64,000 nt of DNA, taken from NCBI GenBank assembly GCA_020632755.1, contig JACKEY010000009.1, forward strand, positions 124,001 to 188,000. The letters are read 5' to 3'. Of the stretch, positions 39,888 to 49,100 are shown piece after piece. The notes beneath the pieces were generated by a model. It was not told the DNA's origin and did no database searches. It saw only the letters and a program-made list of their open reading frames with translations. The position numbers and the translations under genes are program-made. This DNA is from Alphaproteobacteria bacterium (lineage in GTDB: Bacteria; Myxococcota_A; UBA796; UBA2385). The first letter of the stretch is position 1; every line of letters begins with the position of its first letter.

Positions 39888-40952
39888 TCAGTAGTCCGTG
39901 TAGCCCTGGGGCCCCGGGGTGTAGAAGGTCGACGGGTCCGGCGCGGTCAGCGCGGCGCCCGACGCGAGCTTCTCGACCAGGTCGGGGTTCGAGATGAACG
40001 GCCGGCCGAAGGCGACCAGCGCGCCCTTGCCGGCGGCGAGGTCGGCCTCGGCCCGGGCGGCGTCGTAGCCACCGGACAGGATGACCGGCCCGTCGAAGCC
40101 GTCGCGGATGGCGTCCTTGACGGCATCGGACACGGGCGGGGCGCCCATGGCGCTGTGGTCGACGATGTGCACGTAGGCCAGGCCCAGGTCGCCCAGGGCG
40201 GCGGCGAGGTGCGCGAACAGCTCGTGCTCGTCGGCGGAGGGCGTCATGCCGTTGAACACGCCGTAGGGCGACAGCCGGATGCCGACGCGATCGGCCCCGA
40301 TGGCGTCCGCGACGCGGCGGGCGACCTCGACGGCGAAGCGGGCGCGGCCCTGGATCGTGCCGCCCCAGCCGTCGGTGCGCTGGTTGCTGGCCACGTTCAG
40401 GAACTGGTCGATGAGGTAGCCGTTGGCCCCGTGCAGCTCGACCCCGTCGATGCCGGCGCGGCGCGCCTGCCGGGCGGCCAGCACGTAGCCGTCGATGGTG
40501 GCTTCGATCTCGGTCTCGGTCAGGGCATGGGGCACCGGGTGCGGCTGCATGCCCTGGCTGTCGGTCCACATCTCGCCGGGGGCGGCGACGGCCGACGGGC
40601 CCACCACGCGGGCGCCTTCGGGCATGTTCGCCGGGTGGGCGACCCGGCCGGTGTGCATGAGCTGCACGAAGATCCGCGCGCCCTCGGCGTGCACGGCGTC
40701 GGCGACGGCGCGCCAGCCGTCGACCTGGGCGTCGCTGTAGATGCCGGGGATGCGGGCGTAGCCCAGGCCGTCGGGGGAGGGCGAGGTGCCCTCGGTGATG
40801 ATGAGCCCGGCGCCGGCGCGCTGCCCGTAGTAGGTCGCGACGAGCTCGCCGGGCACGTTGCCGATCGAGCGGCTGCGGGTCATCGGCGCCATGACGACGC
40901 GGTTCTTGAGGGAGAGGGCGCCGACGTCGGCAGAGGAGAAGAGCAGGGACAC
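39888..40952 (-). CDS. Old-yellow-enzyme NADH:flavin oxidoreductase
   Basis: 354 residues, FMN TIM barrel that reduces activated C=C bonds. Landmarks: LKNRVVMAPMTRSRS, the VQLMHTGRVAHP segment, the GVELHGANGYLIDQFLNVASNQRTDGWGG signature, and GRPFISNPDLVEKL at the end. It resembles alkene reductases of the NemA type. GTG at 40952 is chosen because GGAGG lies five bases upstream. Monocistronic, convergent with the ATP-grasp operon. Confidence 0.93.
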   Translation of the reverse strand: MSLLFSSADVGALSLKNRVVMAPMTRSRSIGNVPGELVATYYGQRAGAGLIITEGTSPSPDGLGYARIPGIYSDAQVDGWRAVADAVHAEGARIFVQLMHTGRVAHPANMPEGARVVGPSAVAAPGEMWTDSQGMQPHPVPHALTETEIEATIDGYVLAARQARRAGIDGVELHGANGYLIDQFLNVASNQRTDGWGGTIQGRARFAVEVARRVADAIGADRVGIRLSPYGVFNGMTPSADEHELFAHLAAALGDLGLAYVHIVDHSAMGAPPVSDAVKDAIRDGFDGPVILSGGYDAARAEADLAAGKGALVAFGRPFISNPDLVEKLASGAALTAPDPSTFYTPGPQGYTDY

Positions 40953-41050
40953 AGGGACCTCCAAGGTGCCCGCCCTGCTTAGGTCCGCCGCCGGCGGGGT
41001 CGATGGGCGCCCGGTGGAACAGTGTGGCCCGCAAAGACCCGGTTGAACCG

Positions 41051-42157
41051 TCAGGCCACCTGATCGAACCGGGCCGGGCCCTCGGCCTGCAGCGCGGCGT
41101 CGGCCAGCGCGGCGTTGACGCGCCCTCCCAGGCCGACCAGCAGGGCGCGCGCGCGCGGCGACTCCCCGCGCAGGCTCTCGACCCCGCCGACCAGGGTGCG
41201 CAGCAGGGGTGCCGCGAGCAGTGGGCCGGGCACCGGCGGGTAGCCCAAGGCCGCCGCCGTCTCTCGGCCCAGCAGCGCCGTCGAGAGGCGGTAGAGCAGG
41301 GGCACCAGGCCCGGCGCGCGGGCGCCGGCCGGCAGCAGGTGACCCAGGACCGCCGGCACGGCCTGCTCGATCAGGGAGCGGGCCAGGGCGCGGCTGTCCT
41401 GGTCCGGCGGCGCCTCGGCGGCCCGGATGGTGGCCCACAGGCGGCGACTGTCGGCCTCGGTGGCGCAGGACAGCTCGTCGACGACCCCGACCTGGTGGCC
41501 GACGGCGCGCCACAGGTGCAGCAGGGCATCGACCTCCTCGGGCGAGAAGCGCACCCCCAGGGTCCGCAGCCCGTCGAGGCCGTGCAGCGAGAACAGCAGG
41601 TTGGTGCCGGCCATGTGGGCCTGGTTCACCGGCAGGCCCCACGCGTCGTGCCGCCAGTCCGGGTCGCGCTGCAGGCGCTGGCGGACCAGGGCGTGCACGA
41701 CCCGCACCCGACCGCAGATGCGCCAGCCCTCGGCCCCCGGCGCCATGCCGCCCGGTCGGGTGACCTCGACCAGGAAGCGGTTGGTCTCAGCCAGCCGCCG
41801 CGGCGCGCGGTCCACCAGCCGCCCGGTGGACACCAGCGGCTTCACGCCGGCGCCGCTCAGGTAGCCGAGCGGCAGGGCGTACAGGGCCAGCACCACCCCG
41901 CCCAGCACGCCCGTGCGCTGCACCACCTCGCTGGCCAGGGCCAGCCGGGCGGGATCGACCCACAGGGGCGTGGCCCACAGCCGATCCGCCAGGGCGCGCA
42001 GGGGCGCGGGAGCGTCCGGACCCTGCGGCCGGCCGGCCAGCATCGCTTCGAGCGCCGGCCAGGCGATGCGCCCCGCGACGATGCCGGCGGCGACGTCGTC
42101 CGCCAGGGGGTCGCCCTGCGTGTGGAAGCTCCGGTAGCGGTCCACGGCCAGGGTCAC
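41051..42157 (-). CDS. DUF2236 (MpaB / latex-clearing-type) protein
   Basis: 368 residues. It matches the DUF2236 oxygenase family (mpaB, Lcp rubber oxygenase): a helical protein with WVDPARLALASEVVQRTG, SGAGVKPLVSTGRLVDRAPRRLAETNRFL, DPDWRHDAWGLPVNQAHMAGTNLLFS and a helical C-terminus. Characterised members bind heme b and cleave polyenes oxidatively. GTG at 42157 is preceded by GAGG with a seven-base gap; an ATG at 42193 is an alternative start. It lies 52 bp after plsX, the end of an operon. Confidence 0.75.
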   Translation of the reverse strand: MTLAVDRYRSFHTQGDPLADDVAAGIVAGRIAWPALEAMLAGRPQGPDAPAPLRALADRLWATPLWVDPARLALASEVVQRTGVLGGVVLALYALPLGYLSGAGVKPLVSTGRLVDRAPRRLAETNRFLVEVTRPGGMAPGAEGWRICGRVRVVHALVRQRLQRDPDWRHDAWGLPVNQAHMAGTNLLFSLHGLDGLRTLGVRFSPEEVDALLHLWRAVGHQVGVVDELSCATEADSRRLWATIRAAEAPPDQDSRALARSLIEQAVPAVLGHLLPAGARAPGLVPLLYRLSTALLGRETAAALGYPPVPGPLLAAPLLRTLVGGVESLRGESPRARALLVGLGGRVNAALADAALQAEGPARFDQVA

Positions 42158-42209
42158 AGCGGCACCTCGCGCGCCCGCGGGGGGCAGGCCCACGGTAGCA
42201 CCGGCCCGG

Positions 42210-43241
42210 TCAGCGCTTCATGCCGGCCCGGATCTGCCCGGCCAGATCGCGATCGACGGCCTTGGCCGCGACCTTGACGGCGTTGCGCACGGCCCGCGCG
42301 TTGCTGCGCCCGTGGGCCTTGATGACCACCTTGTCGAAGCCGAGCAGCGGGGCGCCGCCGTACTGCTTCCAGTCGGTCATGGTCCGCAGCTGGCGCAGGC
42401 CCTGGGACAGCATGGTCAGGCCCATGCGGTACAGGAACTTGCGGGCGTAGGCGTCGCGGGCGAGGTCCACGACGACCTCGGACACACCCTCGAGCATCTT
42501 GAGCACGACGTTGCCCAGGAAGCCCTCGGTCACGATGACGTCGACCGTGCCGCGCGGGATGTCGAGCCCCTCGACGTTGCCGGCGAAGTGCAGCGTGTCC
42601 ATGCGGCTCAGCAGCTCGTGGGCGTGCACGATGGCCTCGGTGCCCTTGTTGGGCTCGGTGCCGTTGGACAAGAGCGCGACCTTGGGGTCCTGGTTGTCGG
42701 AGATGATGCGGGCGTAGGCGCTGCCCATGACGGCGAAGCCGACCAGGTCTTCCGCCGTGGCGTTCAGCGTCGCGCCGACGTCGAGCATCAGCGCGAAGGG
42801 GTCGCCGCGGTCGCCGTGGCGCTGCTCGGTCGGGTACACGCTGGCCAGGGCGCAGCGACGGATGCCCGGCAGGCGCTGGAAGGTGCGGCTGGACGCCAGG
42901 ATGGTCGCCCCGGTGGAGCCCGCGCTGACCAGGGCATCGGCTTCGCCGTCGGCCACGAGCCGCGCCGCGACCAGCACGCTGCAGTCGGGGTTGTCGTCGA
43001 GCGCCGCGGCAGGCTTGGCGTCCATGGCGACCGACCCCGCCGCCGGCACGACCTGGATCCAGCTCGGGTCGTAGCGGTGCTTCGCGAGCTCGGTCCCGAT
43101 CCGCTCGGGATCGCCGACCAGGAAGACCTGGACCGGGCGCTCCTCGATCGACAGCCGCGCCGCGCCTTCGACCACCGCCTCGGGCCCGTGGTCGCCGCCC
43201 ATGGCGTCGAGCGCCACCCGCACCGGTCGTTCCTTGCTCAT
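42210..43241 (-). CDS. plsX: Phosphate acyltransferase PlsX
   Basis: 343 residues; converts acyl-ACP to acyl-phosphate at the start of phospholipid synthesis. MGGDHGP at the N-terminus, SAGSTGATI, DVGATLN, EPNKGTE and VTEGFLGNVVLKMLEG are all present. AGGAGG precedes the ATG. The usual partners rpmF, fabH and fabD are absent here; instead it sits between an SDR and a DUF2236 gene. Confidence 0.96.
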   Translation of the reverse strand: MSKERPVRVALDAMGGDHGPEAVVEGAARLSIEERPVQVFLVGDPERIGTELAKHRYDPSWIQVVPAAGSVAMDAKPAAALDDNPDCSVLVAARLVADGEADALVSAGSTGATILASSRTFQRLPGIRRCALASVYPTEQRHGDRGDPFALMLDVGATLNATAEDLVGFAVMGSAYARIISDNQDPKVALLSNGTEPNKGTEAIVHAHELLSRMDTLHFAGNVEGLDIPRGTVDVIVTEGFLGNVVLKMLEGVSEVVVDLARDAYARKFLYRMGLTMLSQGLRQLRTMTDWKQYGGAPLLGFDKVVIKAHGRSNARAVRNAVKVAAKAVDRDLAGQIRAGMKR

Positions 43242-43264
43242 GGGCCCTCCTGCCTGCCGCCAGC

Positions 43265-44113
43265 CTACCCCGGGTCCTTCGCCCGCTGCCGGACCGCGTC
43301 TTCGTCGATGTCCGCCGGGTCCCACTGCACCCGCCCCTCCATGCCACCGGCGATGGTGAGCACCTCGCCCGAGGTGTGGCGCGACAGGGTCGGGCTGCTG
43401 AGCACGGCGACCGCGCGAGCGATGTCGACGGCCCGGGCCAGCTGTCGGACGGGCATGGTCCGCAGGGCGCCGGCCACCGCCCCGGGCGCTTCGAGCGAGG
43501 CGCGGGCCATCTCGGTCACGGTCCAGCCCGGCTCGACCATGTTCACGCGGGCCAGCGGATCGATGCGCACGACCTCGTTCTTCAGGCTGCGCACCAGCCC
43601 GTGCAGGCCGGCCTTGGCCAGGCTGTAGTCGGCGTGCCCCGCCTCGCCGAACCGCCCCGCCGTGCTGCCGATGAAGCACAGCGAGGCGCCCTCGCCGGGA
43701 CGGGGCCCATGGCGGCGCAGGCCGTCCATGAAGGAGCGCGCGGTCCAGGCCGCACCGAGCAGGTTGACCTCGACCGTGTCGCGGATCCGGTCGGTGGGGA
43801 TCCGGTCGAGGGGGAGGGAGCGGCCCGGGTAGGCGCCGGCGTTGGCCACGGCCACGTCGACCCGGCCGAAGCGGGCTTCGCCCTGGAGGAAGGCGGCGGA
43901 CACCGCGTCCGGGTCGCGTAGGTCGGCGGTGACCGCCACCGCGCGGTCGCGCCAGTCCTGGGCCGCGACCCAGGCGGCCAGCGCATCGCTGCGGGCGTGC
44001 CCGTGCAGGACCAGCAGGGCGCCTTCGTCGGCGAAGGTGCGGGCCAGAGCGCGGCCGATGCCGCCCGAGGCGCCGGTGATCAAGACGACACGATCTGCGA
44101 GTCCGGTGTTCAC
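43265..44113 (-). CDS. Short-chain dehydrogenase/reductase
   Basis: 282 residues, classical SDR. TGASGGIG binds the cofactor, NAG follows, the catalytic serine is in FIGSTAG and YSLAK is the active site. The C-terminus is unusual in being extended and acidic. GTG at 44113 overlaps the stop of the FG-GAP lipoprotein gene (GTGA). The location 23 bp before plsX hints at lipid metabolism, but the substrate is unknown. Confidence 0.85.
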   Translation of the reverse strand: MNTGLADRVVLITGASGGIGRALARTFADEGALLVLHGHARSDALAAWVAAQDWRDRAVAVTADLRDPDAVSAAFLQGEARFGRVDVAVANAGAYPGRSLPLDRIPTDRIRDTVEVNLLGAAWTARSFMDGLRRHGPRPGEGASLCFIGSTAGRFGEAGHADYSLAKAGLHGLVRSLKNEVVRIDPLARVNMVEPGWTVTEMARASLEAPGAVAGALRTMPVRQLARAVDIARAVAVLSSPTLSRHTSGEVLTIAGGMEGRVQWDPADIDEDAVRQRAKDPG

Positions 44114-45609
44114 TGTGGCTCCACCCAGGGATCGGCCAGCATCGCGAAGCCGCCGCGCTCGGCCCCGACCAGCAGGCCCGCGCTGCCCAGGTGCAGCGCC
44201 CCGCCCAGCAGGGAACCGCCCGTGTCGGCGGTCCAGCGCGCGTCGTGCTCGGGGGCGACCGCCCGGTAGCCCACCACCGGGCCGTAGATCAGGTAGGCCG
44301 CGCCGGTGTCGCCGTCATAGCCGGGCGCACCGGCGAACAGGTCCGCCCGGCCGTCGCCGTCGATGTCTTCGCCGGCCTCGAGCACCCACCCGAGCTTGGC
44401 GTAGTCGCTGCCGCCGATGCTGCCGACGGCGTCGTCGGGCCGCATGCCGGTGCCGCCTCCCGAGAACACCAGCACCCGCCCCGCTTCCGGCCCGAAGTCG
44501 TCGTCGCCGGGCACGCCGACCACCATCTCGGCCTGCCCGTCCCCGTCGACATCCGCGGCGCCGACGGCGTAGCCGAGCAGGTCGAAGGACGCTTCGCCCA
44601 GCACCGAGCGCTCCGCGTCCGCCGGCAGGTCCCGGTCGCCCAGCAGCGGCCCCATCAGCGCGTAGGCCGCCCCGGCCGCGCCCGACGCACCGAAGGCGCC
44701 GACCAGCAGGTCGTCGATGCCGTCGCCGTCCAGATCACCCAGCGCCAGCGCCGTCCCCGCGAGCTCGCCGTCGATGCCGTCGACCACGCGGTCGGCCAGG
44801 TCGCGCACGTCGCAGTCGGCGTCCCCGCAGTCCCGGGCCGCCGCACCCTGGCGGAGCACGAACACCGCCCCCGCCTGGGCTCCACCGAGCCCGCTGCGAC
44901 CGGCTCCGACCACCAGGTCGGAGGTCTCGTCGCCGTCGACGTCCCCGACCACCAGGGCCCCCCCGATGCTGTCGCCCGAGGCCCCCAGGAAGCGCTGGCC
45001 GAGCAGCGCGAGGTCGTCGTCGCCGCCGACGGGCCCTGCGATCACGTAGAGCGCCCCGGCGCCCTCGCCGCCCACGTGGCTCTGCCGCGCGCCCACCACC
45101 AGATCGGCGAAGCCGTCGTCGTCGATGTCCGCCACGCGGACCGACGAGCCAGCGGCTTCCCCCTCGGTCTGGCCCACCAGCACGGCGAGCTCGGCGCCGT
45201 CGAGATCGAACAGGACGACCTCGCCCGGGCCTTCGTCGGGGGCGCCGACCAGGAGCGCCGGCATATGACCGGGCCCGATCCCTCCCGACGCCAGGCTCGC
45301 GCCGAAGCCGGCGGCCAGGTCCCCGGGGAGGATCAGCACGTCGTCGAGGGACTGATCCCCCAGCAGTCGGGCCGGCGCGGCCCCGGAGTCGGCGCCGCCG
45401 CTGTCCGAGAGGCCGCTGTCGGTCAGGCCGCTGTCGGTCAGGCCGCTGTCCGCCGGGCCGCTGTCCGACCGGCCGCTGTCGGTCAGGCCGCTCTCCGGGT
45501 GGCCGCCATCGCCCACGGCGCTGTCGCCGCCATCGACCCCCGTGCCGTCCCGTCGTGTCGCCGGCTGGCAGGCAGCGCAGGACAGCAGCAGGAGCAGGCC
45601 GGGCGTCAC
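44110..45609 (-). CDS. FG-GAP repeat lipoprotein
   Basis: 499 residues. A short hydrophobic start ends at LLSCAAC, a lipobox. Then comes a linker of Asp-Ser-Gly units, then at least five FG-GAP/integrin-alpha-like blades, each with a Ca-binding loop such as VADIDDDGFADLVVGA, VGDVDGDETSDLVVGA, LGDLDGDGIDDLLVGA, AADVDGDGQAEMVVGV and GEDIDGDGRADLFAGA. It should fold as a beta-propeller on the cell surface. Overlaps both neighbours (GTGA). Confidence 0.88.
   Translation of the reverse strand: MTPGLLLLLSCAACQPATRRDGTGVDGGDSAVGDGGHPESGLTDSGRSDSGPADSGLTDSGLTDSGLSDSGGADSGAAPARLLGDQSLDDVLILPGDLAAGFGASLASGGIGPGHMPALLVGAPDEGPGEVVLFDLDGAELAVLVGQTEGEAAGSSVRVADIDDDGFADLVVGARQSHVGGEGAGALYVIAGPVGGDDDLALLGQRFLGASGDSIGGALVVGDVDGDETSDLVVGAGRSGLGGAQAGAVFVLRQGAAARDCGDADCDVRDLADRVVDGIDGELAGTALALGDLDGDGIDDLLVGAFGASGAAGAAYALMGPLLGDRDLPADAERSVLGEASFDLLGYAVGAADVDGDGQAEMVVGVPGDDDFGPEAGRVLVFSGGGTGMRPDDAVGSIGGSDYAKLGWVLEAGEDIDGDGRADLFAGAPGYDGDTGAAYLIYGPVVGYRAVAPEHDARWTADTGGSLLGGALHLGSAGLLVGAERGGFAMLADPWVEPQ
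45411..45500 (-). repeat. Six tandem 15-bp units in the lipoprotein linker
   Basis: 15-bp units of the form ggccgctgtcggtca on the plus strand, read on the minus strand as pentads such as LTDSG and LSDSG. Three of the six units are identical. They build the Asp-Ser-Gly linker between lipid anchor and propeller. Confidence 0.9.
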
Positions 45610-48287
45610 TCGGGGAGCGTAGCGCGGGCTTCCAGGGCGTCGACGCGATCCCGCAGCTTCTGTTCCTGCTTTCGCAGGGTCTCGACCTGGCGACGCAGCT
45701 CGGCGGCGGGGTCCTTGACCGACCCGGCCAGCCGGGCGTCGGCTTCCCAGGCGGTGCGGCGCAGGCGGCCTTCCAGGGCCGTGGCGTGCACGTGGTGCAG
45801 GACACCGCGGGCCCGGGGATCCCGTGCCCCACCCAGGGCCGAGAGCGCGGTGAACCGCACCCGCCAGTTGTCCTCGCGGGCCAGCTCCATCAGGCGATCG
45901 ACCGCCGGACGCCGGACGCTGTCCAGCTGGCCGGCCAGGCTGCCGAGCCCGGCCGCCGCCGCCGCGCGCACGCGCTCGGGGTAGCTGTCGTCGGTGTGGG
46001 CGAGCAGATCGCCCAGCACGCCTTCGTCGCGCGTGGCCGCGAGGCCGGCCAGGGCGCTGGTCTGCAGCAGCTGCCCCCAGCTGGTCCGACCCAGGCCGTC
46101 CCGCAGCGCCGCCAGGGCGGCATCGGGCGTGACCACACCGACCGCGCCCCCTGCCACCATGCCGCCCAGCGCCGACAGGGCCGCCGCTTCCGCGAACAGG
46201 TGGGGGTCGCCATCGCGGGCCCGCCCCAGCAGGGCCCGGGCCACGTCGGGGTGGCGCAACGTGGACAGCGCCTCGACGACCGACCGCCGGACGCGCCCCT
46301 CGACGTCGTCCAGCGCGGCCAGCAAGGCCTTGCGGGCCGCCTCACCTCCGTGCTTGCCCAGCAGGGCGGCCAGCTCGGCGCGAACCCCCCAGAAGGACTC
46401 GGCGGCCAGGGCCGCGCACAGGGCGCCGATGGCCTGGGGGCTGCCGTCTTCGGCCAGGGCCCGGGCCGCGCGGATGCGTCCGACCACGCCTCGGTCGTGG
46501 CGCAGGCTGGCGATGAGCCAGTCCCGCGGGGCCTTCACCGTCAGGTCGGCCAGCACGCGGAACCGCGGATCGACCTCGACCCGATCGGGCGCCTCGGCCA
46601 TCGGCAGCGCGAAGCCGTGGCTGCGCTCGGTCAGGCGCAGCCGCACGGTCTGCTCCTCGTCCCCGTGCACCACCGTCACCGGCAGCACCATGGCGAAGGC
46701 CTCGGCCACGACGTGCTCGGGATCGCCTGCCACCGGCCCGTGGGCCTGGTTCTGCGAGACCTGGACCTTCAAGAGCCCGTCTTCGTGCGACAGCGCCACC
46801 GTGAGCTCGGGGTGGCCGGCCCCCCAGATGCGCTCGCGGAAGGTGCGGTCCAGGTTGCGCCCGCTCGCCGACTCGAGCGCCCGCTGGAAGTCGCGGGTGT
46901 GCACGGCCGACAGCGCGCAGCCATCCAGGTAGGCCTTGACCCCCGCGAAGAACGCGGCGTCGCCCAGCTCGTGGCGCAGGCCGTGGATGACCAGGCTGGC
47001 CTTCTGGTACAGGTGCCGGTCGAAGACGTCGATGGGCTCGACGAACCGGTAGCTGACGATGGCGCGGCGGTAGCGCCCGCCGTCCTCGGCCAGGTAGGCC
47101 GTGAAGTTCTCCCAGTTGTGGAAGTCGGCGGCCGGCGCGTCTTCGCCGAACTCCTTCCACAGGTGCTCGCTGTAGGTGGCCCACCCTTCGTTCAGCCAGC
47201 CCTGGCTCCAGTCCTGGCAGGTGACCAGGTCCCCGAACCACTGGTGCATCAGCTCGTGCACGACCAGGTCGTCGAAGTCCTTGTCCAGGGCCGCACGGTC
47301 GGTCAGCAGCATGATGTCGGTCATGGTGGTGGCCGCCACGTTCTCCATGCCGCCGAAGATGAAGTCGTGCACGATGATCTGGTCGTAGCGGGCCCACGGG
47401 AAGGGCACGCCGAGCCGCTGGCTCAGGAACTCGATCATCGCGGGGGTCTGCCCGAAGGCGCGCCGCACCTGGGCTTCGTCGGCGGGCACGCCGTCGTTGT
47501 CGACCGCCGGCACCAGGTAGCGGACCGGCAGGTCCCGGCCGTCGGCCAGGCGCACGGAGCGGTCGTCGAACACGGCCAGCCGGCCCACGATCACGTTGAT
47601 CAGGTAGGCCGGGATGGGCTCGGGCTGGGACCAGCGCCAGGTCGCGCCGTCGCGGCCCTGGAAGGCCCCGGTGCTGACCACGGTCCAGTCTTCGGCGGGC
47701 AGGTCGCTGCCGTCGGCGTCGACGGTGATCGACAGGCGCCAGGGGTGCCGCACGCCCGGGTGGTCCAGGCACGGGAACACGAAGTGGCCGTCTTCGTCCT
47801 GGCACTGGGTCCAGGCCATCGGCTCGCGCCGGGGGTGCGCCGCCGTCGGCCCGGTGAAGTACATGCCGCGCACCGGGCGACCGTGGTACCGCACGACCAC
47901 GGTGCCGCCGCCGGCCGGGAGCCCCCGCACGGTCAGCCGGCCGTCGCCGTGCCGCCAGGACAGCTCGGCGCCGTCCGCGTCGGTGACGCCGTCCACGTCG
48001 ACGTCGTCCAGGTCGAGCACGACGTCCCCGAGTCCCGCGGGCAGCGGCCGCACGTCGATCTCGGCCACGCCGGACAGGGTCCCGCGGGCCGGGGCCACGG
48101 TGAGCTGCAGGCGGATCTCGCCGATGTCGAAGCCCCGATCCGGCGCGTAGCGCGGCAGGGCCCCGGGCTCGGCGAAGGGCTGTCCCTTGGCGCCGGGAGC
48201 GGCGCCGTCGGCGAGCAGGGCGGAGTGGAGCACGAGCCCGCCGCAGCGGGCCTCGGAGAGGAGTGCCTCGGTCTGGGAGCCGGCCAC
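45606..48287 (-). CDS. M1-family aminopeptidase with HEAT-type C-terminus
   Basis: 893 residues. Zinc motif HELMHQWFGD (around residue 340), then 18 residues to the WLNEGWATYSE glutamate, and the exopeptidase loop FGGMENVAATT. N-terminal beta domain from residue 50, C-terminal helical repeats with paired Arg/Ala helices (VRRSVVEALSTLRHPDVARALLG) and a final coiled-coil RQVETLRKQEQKLRD. No signal peptide, so cytoplasmic. GTG at 48287 has GGAGG five bases upstream. First gene of a five-gene operon with overlapping stops. Confidence 0.93.
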   Translation of the reverse strand: MAGSQTEALLSEARCGGLVLHSALLADGAAPGAKGQPFAEPGALPRYAPDRGFDIGEIRLQLTVAPARGTLSGVAEIDVRPLPAGLGDVVLDLDDVDVDGVTDADGAELSWRHGDGRLTVRGLPAGGGTVVVRYHGRPVRGMYFTGPTAAHPRREPMAWTQCQDEDGHFVFPCLDHPGVRHPWRLSITVDADGSDLPAEDWTVVSTGAFQGRDGATWRWSQPEPIPAYLINVIVGRLAVFDDRSVRLADGRDLPVRYLVPAVDNDGVPADEAQVRRAFGQTPAMIEFLSQRLGVPFPWARYDQIIVHDFIFGGMENVAATTMTDIMLLTDRAALDKDFDDLVVHELMHQWFGDLVTCQDWSQGWLNEGWATYSEHLWKEFGEDAPAADFHNWENFTAYLAEDGGRYRRAIVSYRFVEPIDVFDRHLYQKASLVIHGLRHELGDAAFFAGVKAYLDGCALSAVHTRDFQRALESASGRNLDRTFRERIWGAGHPELTVALSHEDGLLKVQVSQNQAHGPVAGDPEHVVAEAFAMVLPVTVVHGDEEQTVRLRLTERSHGFALPMAEAPDRVEVDPRFRVLADLTVKAPRDWLIASLRHDRGVVGRIRAARALAEDGSPQAIGALCAALAAESFWGVRAELAALLGKHGGEAARKALLAALDDVEGRVRRSVVEALSTLRHPDVARALLGRARDGDPHLFAEAAALSALGGMVAGGAVGVVTPDAALAALRDGLGRTSWGQLLQTSALAGLAATRDEGVLGDLLAHTDDSYPERVRAAAAAGLGSLAGQLDSVRRPAVDRLMELAREDNWRVRFTALSALGGARDPRARGVLHHVHATALEGRLRRTAWEADARLAGSVKDPAAELRRQVETLRKQEQKLRDRVDALEARATLPE

Positions 48288-48329
48288 GGCGTCCTCCAGC
48301 CAGGGGGGAGGGAGAGGCCTGCGGAAGGC

Positions 48330-49100
48330 TCAGCCGGGCTGGCCTTCCGGGTGGCGCGAGGTCGGCATGAGCACGTAGCCGTCGCGCAGGTCTCCGAAGA
48401 AGGCGCAGGCCTGGGGCCCGCGGATGTCGAGGTAGGCCGCCGTGTAGGCGCACAGCACGGCTTCGAGCTGCTCTTCCTGTTCGCCGACGCGGCTGCCGTT
48501 GCTGCTGGGCAGGTCCGCGGAGACCAGCGCGTCCAGCGCCGGGCTCATCTCGAGCGGCGGGTAGGCGTCGTCGAGCTTCTCGACCAGCACCTCGCGGAAC
48601 CGGGCCACGGCGTCCTTGCGGGCGCCGACCGGGCCCGACTTGAGGCGGATCGGCCGCTCCAGGTCGAACAGCAGGACCTGGGTGGGCTGGTTGTAGGTCT
48701 CGACCACCCGGTCGCCTTCGCCGGTGGGGTCGGCGTCGAAGCCCATGCGCTGGAGCGCCCGCCCGATGGTCCGGGGGTGCGAGGCGTTGGTGATGTTGAC
48801 GTGGTACTCGTCGACGAAGTTGGTCGCGAAGTGCTCGTGCAGGGCCTGATCGCAGGGCCGCTGGCCGCCGGTGTTCTCGACGATGATCGGCGCGTTCACG
48901 GCCAGGATGCAGCCGTGCCGCCCGCGGTTGCGGGCCAGCCAGGACAGGATGTCCTCGTGGGCCCGCAGCGACGAGCTGGACTTCAGCCGCAGCACCCCGT
49001 TCTCATCGGTCTCCATCACGGCGCCGCCAGAGCTCTGGCGCGGGGCCCAGGCGAGGTCGAGGCCGAGGTAGCGGGGCGATCGGAACTTGTCAGCGGGCAT
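48330..49100 (-). CDS. DUF429 RNase H-like protein
   Basis: 256 residues. The RNase H-like fold of DUF429: YLGLDLAWAPR at the start, CILAVNAPIIVENTGGQRPCDQALH, a TYNQPTQVLLFDLER strand, and ALDALVSA plus AYLDIRGP later. Family function is unknown though nuclease activity is predicted. The ATG at 49100 overlaps the stop of the aldehyde dehydrogenase (ATGA). Confidence 0.72.
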   Translation of the reverse strand: MPADKFRSPRYLGLDLAWAPRQSSGGAVMETDENGVLRLKSSSSLRAHEDILSWLARNRGRHGCILAVNAPIIVENTGGQRPCDQALHEHFATNFVDEYHVNITNASHPRTIGRALQRMGFDADPTGEGDRVVETYNQPTQVLLFDLERPIRLKSGPVGARKDAVARFREVLVEKLDDAYPPLEMSPALDALVSADLPSSNGSRVGEQEEQLEAVLCAYTAAYLDIRGPQACAFFGDLRDGYVLMPTSRHPEGQPG

